From the NCBI GenBank assembly GCA_003573635.1, contig QUTJ01031462.1, positions 1-11,917 of the forward strand: 11,917 bases of DNA. The letters run 5' to 3'. The notes under the pieces were generated by a model, which worked only from the letters and a program-made list of their open reading frames with translations, was not told where the DNA came from and made no database searches. Position numbers and translations under genes: made by a program. Source of the stretch: Goniomonas avonlea. Its lineage: Eukaryota > Cryptophyceae > Goniomonadida > Goniomonadaceae. Within the stretch, counting starts at the first letter, position 1. Each line of letters opens with the position of its first letter. This document shows positions 5,709 through 11,917 of this stretch, piece by piece.

Positions 5709-8700
5709 TCACTCGCGCGAGCCTGTGCTTGGTTCTTTTTGCGGCGAGCGTTCCTTGCCGCTGCCGTTCTTCTTCGGGGAGTTCTTGGGAGACTTTCGGC
5801 GCGGCTTCTTTCGTGCGCTGTCCTTGGCAGGTGGGGACGAGGCTGCTGACGATCCGCCTGAGTTGGTGCGCGAGTTGGGACTCCGATTTGGGGAAGGGGA
5901 ACGCGAGTGCTCCGGTGTCTTGAACTGTTGCGCGGTCTTGTTTGGTGAACAGCCAGTGTTGTTGTCCTGCGTGCGCTTCACTCCTTTTCCTTTTCCTGCA
6001 CCGGTCCGGTGCGCGTCAGTGGACGGTGTCAGGTCCGGTGGTGACGAGCTTGGGGAGGCGGTTGTTGAGTCAGCGCTTGACGCGGGTGATGTCTCGTGCC
6101 TCTTCTGGTACCTGCGTTTGCGTGATGCGCGCTTGTTCGACACCATGTCCATGTGTATCTCAGCGTTAGCAGCGAGTACATGCTCGCTCCGAGACTGCTT
6201 CAACTGCTTGTGGGGCGGAGAGTTGGTCAGCTTGGACGCAGGAGAGGACTTAGGAGACTTGGAGGTGTGGTTCTTCGCCGGGCGTTTGCCTCTCTTCTTT
6301 GTTGGAGAGCCTGTCCTTGACCCTTCGGGGCTGGAAGTGGTGAGGTCGATCACGGATTGTTCAGCGGGCGGTTGCTCCCCGTCGTGCATCGTGACCACGG
6401 CGGCTCGATCAGGTGAAGGCGCTTCTCGCTTGATGAAGACCGAGGGTTTGGGGGACCCGTCAGGTAGCTTCATGACGAGGTGGGAGGAGCGTTGGCCCTT
6501 GCTGTGGAATCGTTTGAAGCACTCTTCGCAATGATTCCTGCTTCCTTCGATGCAGTCGTTGCACAGCAGTACGGCTTTCGCTTTGAGGCAGCGCACGCAC
6601 TGAGGTGGGGTCGGAACTGGTACACAGTATCTTCGATGTTCCATGAAGGGTGCGACGTCATGAAGGGCAAGCGAGCACTGTTCGCAGACAGTGCGCACGT
6701 CGTTGCCACAGTCCCTGCAGCAGAAGAAGACCGTCCCTGAGGCGTCGCAGACCATGCATCGAGTGAACTGGTCCAACTCGAACATTGATTGATACTGCTC
6801 GACGCGGATCAAATCGATGTCAGCGTTGAGAAAAGGGTCAGTGTGGTTGAAGCCCACACGGTTGTTCAGTGGGGTAACCACCTTGACGCAAGTGCTGTCC
6901 GTTTCGTTCGATGCTGGAGATCCTCCTTTGATGCTCGACGCAACAATCCGGTTGTCCTCCTCGTTTAAGAAGGCCACGAACTTCCTGGAGTCGTCGGCGG
7001 AGTTGGGGGTGAAGGACGGGTCGGGCAAGGTGGTGAAGGTCCGCGGTGGGAAGTCGGCTAGTACCTCAGTCATTGGCTGCCTGGAAGCCGAGCAGGTCTT
7101 GATCAGGTCTCTGGCGCGGGCGAACGTGGTTCGAGTGGTGGAAGGGTCATAATCGTGACCACTGCTGGTGCTCGAACTTCTCGCGCCGGAGGTCGGGAGG
7201 ACGGGTGGCGCTTCAGCTTCCAGATTGATCTCCTCGAGGGGAGGTCCGGCTGTCGAAGGAGGAAGAGGAGGGTTGCCAGTGGATGCCTGGGGGTTCGAGG
7301 TGGAGCCGGAGCCAGAGCCTGCTTGGTCCTTGTTGGAGCGTTCTCTCGCAGAGGTGAAAGTGTTGTCCTCAACCGGGTTTGTCAACACCGTCTGGGGTTG
7401 CCTCAGTGAGAGGTGTTCGGTGTTCCTGACCAAGTGGGGCGGTGGGCTGTCTTCGAGGGTGGGGCTGACGCAATTCCAGTGAGGCATCAGCCTGTCTCTG
7501 GTGATGATCGTACGGAGGACTTGATCGGCCTCCAAGGCGACGCTGATTCGGCAATCCGTGTCACATGAAGGCAGGATGGAGCGGATTGCGGTCGTCGGCG
7601 CTGTATAATCGTTGTCGTCAACAAACTCGAAGGAGGGTGAGAGCGGGTGCAACGTGCTTAGCAGCGTTCCGTTGAAGACTGTCATGGCAAACATGATGGT
7701 ACGGTATTGCCTTGGGTCTCGAAGGATGAACTCGACTGGGAAGTACTTAGACAGGAGTACGTGACCTGGTAACGTGTGCAGGTCGTCCAACGGAACGTGG
7801 TGGAGGAAGAAAGCGGCGTAGCTCCGTTCGTCCTTCGAGGCCGTTGCGTTAGGTTCGATTTTCCTGTGTGGTGCCGTTTGTGCTTGGAGGTTGTCCAGGA
7901 AGTTTATCGCAAGGGCAGCGAAGGGCAGAGGGAGTGCGCGACGAACCACATGCTTCCAGTCGGCGATCGCAAGTAGAGATGAGTTCACACATAGAGACAA
8001 TCGCCGGATGCAGAAGGCCATTGGTCGGTCGAAGAACATCGCTTTCAGCAGAGGCACCAGACAGTTGATGTTGGAGAGGAGGCAGGCTTGGAGAGTCCGT
8101 ATGCATTCAGCTTGGAACCCTAAGATGAAGGGGTCCGTGGGGTTGAGCGCGATCAGTGCGTTCACCGCGAAACAGAATGAGACACCGCTGTACATTATGA
8201 ACGAACGCAAGGCCGAGTTGTCGCCCATGGTGCGGACTGCGTGAAGGATCTCAGTGAATCGGATGATGCCGGCGGTCGGATCAATCTCGTGGAAAACCCT
8301 GTCAGTCAGAGTGCGAGCCTCGGAACAGTCCCTGTCAGTGGCCATCGCGCGATCGAACAGAGAAGTGTAGATCGGTGAGAAGGGCAGCTTCAGCTTCTCG
8401 GCCTCGAAGGGAGGCGGTCTGCGAACGTTGTCCATGTTCAAGAAGTAGACGTCGCATGTGCTTTCTTCAAATAAGAAGTTGCGTTGGGCTACACCGATGG
8501 GCTTCTTGGGTTGGCGCTGCAGTATCTTGCGAAGGGCGTGGTCAGGGACGTTGGGGACGAGAGGAAAGATGTCCTTGAGTGCGAAGTCATCGTTGCTGCC
8601 GTTCTTGGGCTTTGGGAAGCCGCGAGAGCCTCGTTGGATGGGAGGTGGGGCAGCGGCGAGAACCGTGTGAAAGAAGGCGTTGACGTCCTTAAGGTAGACA

Positions 8701-9725
8701 AAGAATGGTACCTTTCGTCGGTGGTCAAGGTCGTTTAAGACCTGAAGCTTGATGGCGCGGACTTTGCCTTCGATGTCCATGGAATCGAAGTCGGGTCGGA
8801 TGTCGCCATACTGGTGGTTCCAATCGAGTATCGGTTGGATCTCGGAATCGCGGATGATGCCGACGTAATCGGCGGGGAGCCCAGCACTTGTGTTCAAAAG
8901 AACCTCGGCCTGCAAGAAGTCATCGAGCAGGGCACGTCTGGTGGTGTGGAGTGGGCTGACGGGCTTGGTGGGGCGACCCTGAAGCGCGTTAGTTCCGCAG
9001 CTGACAGAGCGAGCGGGCTCAGAAAGCAAAGGTTGGTGGTTGGGGTTGGGCGGTGGCAGAGTCTGGGCACCACGGTGGTTGTCGGACCGCTGGGCGCACG
9101 GTGGCTGCTGCAACGCTGGGAAAGGTACAGCGTGCGAGGGCCGCGAAGGGCAGGGCAGCAAGGCGTGTCCTAAGGGTCGCGGTGGAGGAGGGGGTGGGTT
9201 GAAAAGTCCGGTGGACGCGACCTCCAAATAGGAGGGGCTCGAAGGGGGTGAAGGTGGTTCGTCCGTGGGTTGGAAGGGGTTGGTGCGTCCGTGGAAGGGG
9301 TTGGTCGAGGCGGTGTTGTTAGCGGCTGGTCGCCCGGTGGAGGGCCTCGAGGTGAAGTACTCGACGGGAACGAACTGACCAAGCTTCTGGGTGGGTGCTG
9401 CGAGTGGTAACGAAGAAACATTGGAGGTTGAACCAAGGGAGCTTGTGCCGAGAGTGGCGGTCTTGTCGGCGGTCTTGTCGGCGGTCTTGTCGGCGGTCTT
9501 GTCGGCGGCTTTGTCGACGGCGGCTGCGGCGGCGACTTTGGCGTTGGCGGCGGCGGCGTTGGTGGCGGCGTTGGCGTCGGCGACTTTGGCGTTGGCTGAA
9601 ACAAGGTTGGAGGCAGGCACGAATTCGACGGCTTGGCTGGGCTGAAAACCTCGGGAGCGAGCGAAGCGGGTTTCCCCGAGGGGGGTTCTGGAACGCTTGA
9701 AGCGGGGGGAAGTTCGATGAACCAT
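5709..9725 (-). CDS. ORF1: large protein with tandem B-box-like zinc fingers, SUMO motifs and basic tail
   Basis: A 1338-residue uninterrupted frame starts at ATG (an in-frame TGA lies 15 nt upstream) and ends at TGA. Residues 1-260 are disordered, with an Ala-rich stretch, a (DKTA)n repeat at about 71-90 and Pro-rich segments. Residues ~260-760 look folded, alternating hydrophobic and charged, with no motif I recognise. Residues ~760-900 are disordered. Residues 990-1082 hold two B-box-type zinc fingers; a SUMO-acceptor-like IKRE (1098-1101) and a SIM-like VIDLT (1125-1129) follow. The last 200 residues are Ser/Pro/Lys-rich with many SPxK and SPKK motifs, typical of nuclear, DNA-binding tails. 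Its stop is 13 nt from the first in-frame GTG of ORF2. In a retroelement this would be the ORF1-like RNA- or chromatin-binding partner of the RT; that is inference from position and composition. Confidence 0.8.
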   Translation of the reverse strand: MVHRTSPRFKRSRTPLGETRFARSRGFQPSQAVEFVPASNLVSANAKVADANAATNAAAANAKVAAAAAVDKAADKTADKTADKTADKTATLGTSSLGSTSNVSSLPLAAPTQKLGQFVPVEYFTSRPSTGRPAANNTASTNPFHGRTNPFQPTDEPPSPPSSPSYLEVASTGLFNPPPPPPRPLGHALLPCPSRPSHAVPFPALQQPPCAQRSDNHRGAQTLPPPNPNHQPLLSEPARSVSCGTNALQGRPTKPVSPLHTTRRALLDDFLQAEVLLNTSAGLPADYVGIIRDSEIQPILDWNHQYGDIRPDFDSMDIEGKVRAIKLQVLNDLDHRRKVPFFVYLKDVNAFFHTVLAAAPPPIQRGSRGFPKPKNGSNDDFALKDIFPLVPNVPDHALRKILQRQPKKPIGVAQRNFLFEESTCDVYFLNMDNVRRPPPFEAEKLKLPFSPIYTSLFDRAMATDRDCSEARTLTDRVFHEIDPTAGIIRFTEILHAVRTMGDNSALRSFIMYSGVSFCFAVNALIALNPTDPFILGFQAECIRTLQACLLSNINCLVPLLKAMFFDRPMAFCIRRLSLCVNSSLLAIADWKHVVRRALPLPFAALAINFLDNLQAQTAPHRKIEPNATASKDERSYAAFFLHHVPLDDLHTLPGHVLLSKYFPVEFILRDPRQYRTIMFAMTVFNGTLLSTLHPLSPSFEFVDDNDYTAPTTAIRSILPSCDTDCRISVALEADQVLRTIITRDRLMPHWNCVSPTLEDSPPPHLVRNTEHLSLRQPQTVLTNPVEDNTFTSARERSNKDQAGSGSGSTSNPQASTGNPPLPPSTAGPPLEEINLEAEAPPVLPTSGARSSSTSSGHDYDPSTTRTTFARARDLIKTCSASRQPMTEVLADFPPRTFTTLPDPSFTPNSADDSRKFVAFLNEEDNRIVASSIKGGSPASNETDSTCVKVVTPLNNRVGFNHTDPFLNADIDLIRVEQYQSMFELDQFTRCMVCDASGTVFFCCRDCGNDVRTVCEQCSLALHDVAPFMEHRRYCVPVPTPPQCVRCLKAKAVLLCNDCIEGSRNHCEECFKRFHSKGQRSSHLVMKLPDGSPKPSVFIKREAPSPDRAAVVTMHDGEQPPAEQSVIDLTTSSPEGSRTGSPTKKRGKRPAKNHTSKSPKSSPASKLTNSPPHKQLKQSRSEHVLAANAEIHMDMVSNKRASRKRRYQKRHETSPASSADSTTASPSSSPPDLTPSTDAHRTGAGKGKGVKRTQDNNTGCSPNKTAQQFKTPEHSRSPSPNRSPNSRTNSGGSSAASSPPAKDSARKKPRRKSPKNSPKKNGSGKERSPQKEPSTGSRE
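6336..6437 (-). other. SUMO-site-like IKRE and SIM-like VIDLT in ORF1
   Basis: FIKREAPSP (around residue 1099) fits the psi-K-x-E sumoylation consensus. SVIDLTTSSPEG (1124-1135) fits the hydrophobic-acidic SUMO-interacting motif followed by phosphorylatable serines. Both lie just after the B-boxes. The motifs are short and need testing, but VIDLT is one of the best-known SIM forms. Confidence 0.5.
6480..6758 (-). other. Tandem B-box-type zinc fingers in ORF1 (residues 990-1082)
   Basis: Finger 1: C990-x2-C993, C1003-x2-C1006, x7, C1014-x2-C1017, x4, H1022, x7, H1030. Finger 2: C1043-x2-C1046, x8, C1055-x2-C1058, x7, C1066-x2-C1069, x4, H1074, x7, H1082. The second half has identical spacing in both, as in B-box zinc fingers of TRIM proteins, which mediate protein contacts. 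No RING finger precedes them. Confidence 0.75.
9461..9520 (-). repeat. 12-bp in-frame tandem repeat (DKTA)n in ORF1
   Basis: The unit TCTTGTCGGCGG (plus strand) occurs four times perfectly at 9461-9508 and once degenerately at 9509-9520. Being 12 bp, it preserves the frame and encodes repeats of Asp-Lys-Thr-Ala. It follows an Ala/Asn-rich stretch. Copy number is likely to vary between element copies. Confidence 0.95.
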
Positions 9726-10349
9726 AATGCTGCGTCTGGATCAGCAGGAGTCTTCTGAAGGCGGGACGACCAAGATGACCGGCAACCTCCATCGCGCATG
9801 TAATATGTGTGCGGTGCGAGCTCAGTAGTGCAATCATCAAGTGTTTGTTCGTATCGTGGTGAGAGCAGTCGGGTCAAATCTGGTTATGAGGTCAAGATCA
9901 GAGAACTGGTCTCTGTCTTCGACCGGTGGGGACGTGGGCGGTGGTGGTGTTGGTGTGGGAATCAGAGTCAGTACCACCGCAGTGTCCGTGCTTGTTTCGT
10001 GAGACGTGACAGTTGGGTGTTCAAAGTTCAATAGCCATTTCAGGTGTGTGCTGTACGGGTGATGGTGATGGGTGGGTGGCAGTTGGAGGCAATTGTCGAA
10101 ACGGGGTGTCAGTTCAGGGAGAGAGGCGCATCTGTTGGGTAATATGTGGTTAAACATAGGACATAGAACATACGAAGTGACGATGGCCAAGCTCCAAGAT
10201 CCGAAGATCGATCGATCACCGACCCCGTACTCTCAATGGGGGTAGAATCAACAGGTCCGAGGACCTCCAATGGTGGTTAGAAGAGGAGAGAATGAGAAGG
10301 AGGGGGGCGGGGGGCGTCCTGCGTTCGAGACGGTTAGGGCAGCGATCGC
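9726..10349 (-). promoter_or_regulatory. Gene-free spacer upstream of ORF1, probable leader
   Basis: About 620 bases separate the methyltransferase stop from the ORF1 ATG. Frames open here on the minus strand start only with TTG and translate to His/Pro/Thr-rich sequence without protein character, so I call no gene. Contents include a GATCGATCGATC run near 10206-10217, a G-rich plus-strand tract at 10299-10316, and the 10-mer GTAATATGTG at both 9800-9809 and 10139-10148, which could be chance. If ORF1-3 are transcribed separately from the methyltransferase, the promoter should be here. I see no clear TATA element. Confidence 0.4.
10299..10316 (+). other. G-rich tract with two G6 runs
   Basis: GGAGGGGGGCGGGGGGCG on the plus strand lies 30-50 bases beyond the methyltransferase stop codon. 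Two G6 runs separated by one base could form a two- or three-layer G-quadruplex on the non-coding strand. On the transcribed RNA it is C-rich. Confidence 0.5.
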
Positions 10350-11636
10350 TTAGAGCAAAGCCGGAGCGTCGTTGAGAAAGCGAAGAAGGCACGGTCCAGT
10401 GTTGGCCATCTGACAATCGAGAAGTAAGAAAGACAACGCGAAAGGGGCGGGGTAGGTAGTGGGTGAAGCTTCGGGTTTGAAGAAGATGTTGCTCCTGGAT
10501 CGGAGTGTGAAGGTGGTGTAGCCGGAGTGCTGAGGGTAATGGTTAGGTTCGTGGAAGCAGGCGATGACCCAGGGGGAGGCCATATTGATGGTTTTGTTGA
10601 TGAAGAGGTTGGCTTCGGTCCAAGGCGGATTGATTCCTGCAAAGAGGGTGTGATCAGTGGAGGGTTTGATGGAGGAGGAGAGGAAGTCGGCAATGAAGTG
10701 TTGAAGGGGGTTGTCAGGTTGGAACAGTTCGGTCTGGTCGAGTGGTGGGACCACGTCAAAGGAGAGGACCTGGGCGGAGTTATGAAGGATGGCACGAGGG
10801 AAGGTGAGATCGCCGGATGCGAAATCGATGAACGAGAAGGTTTTTCCTGGGTGAGAGACCAGGAAGTGACTGGCGAGGAGGTTAGGTAGACGAGCGAGGT
10901 CAGTAAGGATGGCAGGGTGAGTGTAGAAGGCGCCAAGTTCCGGGATGAGCTGTGGGAGGGGGTTAGAAGTGCACAGGAAGGGCGGCCGATCCATCCGGAT
11001 GAGCTTGGATTGTTTGGCCAGGCAAGCTGCGTGGTTAGTGAAGAAAAAGAAGTTGCCTTTGAAGGCAATAGGGTTTCCGAACTGATCGCAGGGCACCTTT
11101 CCTTCCATGTGGCCGAGTCTGAAGGCTCTGTGAAGGAAAGGGGTTGAGGAGTTGGAGTCAGGGGGGTTGAAGAGCAGTGGGCGGTCAGCAAGAGTGTGTA
11201 ACCTGAAGCCGAGAGAAGGTAGGGCTTGTTCGATGCTTTGGCGGAAGGTTTCGATTACCTTGGCGAACAGAGGCCAAGGCCTGTCGGTGTCAGTGTTACC
11301 CGGAGGTTGCAGGATGGGCCGGCGGCGTTTCTTAGAGGCGGTGCGGGGTGGTCCATCACGGTTTTTTCTTTTCGCAGGTGCGTCAGTGGGAGGGTTGGAG
11401 GGTGGTGGGAAGGGGCGGGGGGAGTTGAGGGTAACGGTATCGACTCCGTCGGTTTCAAGGTGAAGGCCTGTTGGGTTGGGAGTAGTTCCTGGGAAGGGAG
11501 TGGGGTCAGAAACGAGGACAGGGTCGAGTGGAAGGGGGTTGGGAGGGTTAGCTCGCGTCATTGGCTCTTCGGGGACCACGGAATGAGCTCCCGTTCTGGC
11601 AGGACGTTGCTGTCGTTTGTTTCTCCGTGGATTTCT
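10350..11636 (-). CDS. NPPW-motif methyltransferase-like protein (amino-group/N6-adenine type)
   Basis: The frame is open from about 11730 to TAA at 10350, but the first in-frame ATG is at 11561, which would give a 403-residue protein. Numbered from the first TTG (11711), residues 40-140 are Pro-rich and basic, with a bipartite NLS-like AKRKNRDGPPRTASKKRRR (113-131). A folded part follows from about 145. SFIDFASGD (293-301) resembles SAM-binding motif I, VLSFDVVP (315-322) fits the next strand's acidic residue, ADFL lies at 341-344, and INPPW at 360-364 is the catalytic motif IV form [ND]PP[YFW] of enzymes that methylate an exocyclic amino group. The substrate could be DNA adenine, RNA or protein glutamine; the motif alone cannot tell. 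The start shown assumes a splice acceptor at 11637. It is co-oriented with the retroelement genes but separated from them by 620 bases. Confidence 0.65.
   Translation of the reverse strand, partial: RNPRRNKRQQRPARTGAHSVVPEEPMTRANPPNPLPLDPVLVSDPTPFPGTTPNPTGLHLETDGVDTVTLNSPRPFPPPSNPPTDAPAKRKNRDGPPRTASKKRRRPILQPPGNTDTDRPWPLFAKVIETFRQSIEQALPSLGFRLHTLADRPLLFNPPDSNSSTPFLHRAFRLGHMEGKVPCDQFGNPIAFKGNFFFFTNHAACLAKQSKLIRMDRPPFLCTSNPLPQLIPELGAFYTHPAILTDLARLPNLLASHFLVSHPGKTFSFIDFASGDLTFPRAILHNSAQVLSFDVVPPLDQTELFQPDNPLQHFIADFLSSSIKPSTDHTLFAGINPPWTEANLFINKTINMASPWVIACFHEPNHYPQHSGYTTFTLRSRSNIFFKPEASPTTYPAPFALSFLLLDCQMANTGPCLLRFLNDAPALL
10407..10859 (-). other. Rossmann methyltransferase core with NPPW
   Basis: Motif I-like DFASGD and NPPW are about 65 residues apart and in the order motif I then motif IV, as in gamma-class N6-adenine methyltransferases such as M.TaqI and in PrmC-type enzymes. 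After NPPW come a helix-like segment (EANLFINKTI), a strand-like WVIACF and a C-terminal SRSNIFF...PFALSFLLL. No target-recognition domain is recognised. Confidence 0.6.
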
Positions 11637-11751
11637 CTGTGAAGGTTCGTCAGCAGGGGGACAAAGGTTAGTAGAAACCAAGGATGAAAGAGAAGAAGGG
11701 AGGATGTTCAAGGCCGCGACCTTGTCTCAACGAGATGCTCTCCACGTTCAC
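11637..11751 (-). other. Candidate intron joining the edge frame to the methyltransferase frame
   Basis: The acceptor side is strong: TACTAAC (branch-site consensus), a short pyrimidine-containing stretch and TTCACAG ending at 11637. Splicing there puts the methyltransferase frame in phase 0, beginning RNPRRNKRQ. Donors at 11751 (GTGAAC) or 11745 (GTGGAG) give lengths of 115 or 109, both 1 mod 3 as needed, but neither is a strong donor. The methyltransferase frame has a TGA just upstream of 11730 and no ATG before 11561, so some join is attractive. Confidence 0.35.
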
Positions 11752-11917
11752 ACTGGAGAACGCCTCAGAGGAGGCTCGACCAGCGTTCCCGCTCCTGAAC
11801 GTCCGTTGGTGCTCTTGAGGAGAGTCTGAATCAGATGTCGTCATAATGGATGTATTGTACGATGTTGTCAGAGTTCTCGGGTTCGAGTTCGAGTTCGAGT
11901 TCGAGACGATCGAGTTT
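11668..11917 (-). CDS. Partial upstream exon or N-terminus, open to the window edge
   Basis: On the minus strand a frame is open from the last base of the window to a TAA at 11668. It begins with in-frame TCGAAC repeats (Ser-Asn) and contains an ATG at 11844, followed by MTTSDSDSPQEHQRTF and about 40 more residues. The Ser/Asp-rich N-terminus looks like that of a real protein. The simplest reading is the first exon of the methyltransferase gene; a short independent gene is also possible. If translation begins beyond the window, the ATG at 11844 is internal. Confidence 0.35.
   Translation of the reverse strand, partial: NSIVSNSNSNSNPRTLTTSYNTSIMTTSDSDSPQEHQRTFRSGNAGRASSEAFSSVNVESISLRQGRGLEHPPFFSFILGFY
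11881..11904 (-). repeat. (TCGAAC)4 hexamer repeat
   Basis: Four perfect copies of GTTCGA (plus) occur at 11881-11904, with partial copies on both sides. On the minus strand they encode Ser-Asn repeats in the frame that is open to the edge. It is not a known telomeric unit. Confidence 0.9.

Noticed and set aside
5590-6534. 314-codon plus-strand open frame
   Set aside because: It is antisense to the basic, Ser/Pro-rich tail of ORF1, is rich in Cys, Arg and Leu without domain character, and mirrors the codon bias of the true frame.
7603-7626. FVDDND in ORF1 as a second RT catalytic motif
   Set aside because: No motif A, motif B or fingers motifs are found at suitable distances; a chance match.
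9170-9877. 235-codon minus-strand frame overlapping the ORF1 N-terminus
   Set aside because: It starts with TTG and becomes a Pro/Thr/Arg repeat that is the shifted reading of the 12-bp minisatellite. The ORF1 frame has an ATG and continues for 1338 codons.
9837-10190. 117-codon minus-strand frame in the spacer
   Set aside because: TTG start and His/Thr/Pro-rich composition without protein character; no support for a gene.
10334-11191. 285-codon minus-strand frame inside the methyltransferase gene
   Set aside because: Ser/Thr/Pro-rich shadow translation; the methyltransferase frame carries the conserved motifs.
1-11917. Bacterial or phage origin (retron, DGR or group II intron RT)
   Set aside because: The RT motifs are PLE-type. 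NLS-like clusters, B-boxes, SIM-like motif, long disordered regions and branch-site signals point to a eukaryote; there are no Shine-Dalgarno sites before the long ORFs.

Overview
The window looks like eukaryotic nuclear DNA, most plausibly fungal. GC is moderate. There are no ribosome-binding sites or bacterial operon signals. The proteins carry long Pro/Ser-rich and basic disordered tails, basic nuclear-localisation-like clusters, tandem B-box-type zinc fingers and a likely SUMO-interacting motif. Two frame breaks coincide with intron-like signals (CTAAC-type branch sites before AG). The fungal placement, possibly basidiomycete, is an inference from composition and the small candidate introns.

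All convincing coding sequence is on the minus strand, so the biological order runs from high to low coordinates. (1) About 11917-10350: a protein with a basic, disordered N-terminal half and a C-terminal Rossmann methyltransferase core with an NPPW motif (amino-group/N6-adenine type). Its N-terminus probably lies in another frame, open to the window edge, joined by a candidate intron. (2) 10349-9726: about 620 bases with no convincing gene, probably the 3' end of the methyltransferase unit plus the leader of the next. (3) 9725-5709: ORF1, 1338 aa, with an Ala/Lys repeat, an unrecognised ~500-residue globular core, two B-box-like zinc fingers, a predicted SUMO site and SIM, and a basic tail. 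(4) About 5695-3644: ORF2, no recognised family, readable only by moving through four open segments. One step fits a 53-nt intron; the others are unexplained. (5) 3663-271: ORF3, 1130 aa, a reverse transcriptase of Penelope-like (PLE) type with the catalytic aspartates intact and no visible GIY-YIG endonuclease after it. (6) 270-1: 3' noncoding DNA with a cluster of hairpins, ending in a GA/CT microsatellite at the window edge.

Tight packing of ORF1, ORF2 and ORF3 (13-nt gap, then a 20-nt overlap), all on one strand with the RT last and structured DNA beyond it, suggests one large retroelement. Endonuclease-lacking PLEs (Athena in rotifers, Coprina in fungi and others) are known, and some are large multi-ORF elements. 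I do not recognise a described element that combines a PLE RT with a B-box/SIM protein, and possibly an NPPW methyltransferase. This combination is the best candidate for something new here. Whether the methyltransferase belongs to the element or is a neighbouring gene cannot be settled from this window.
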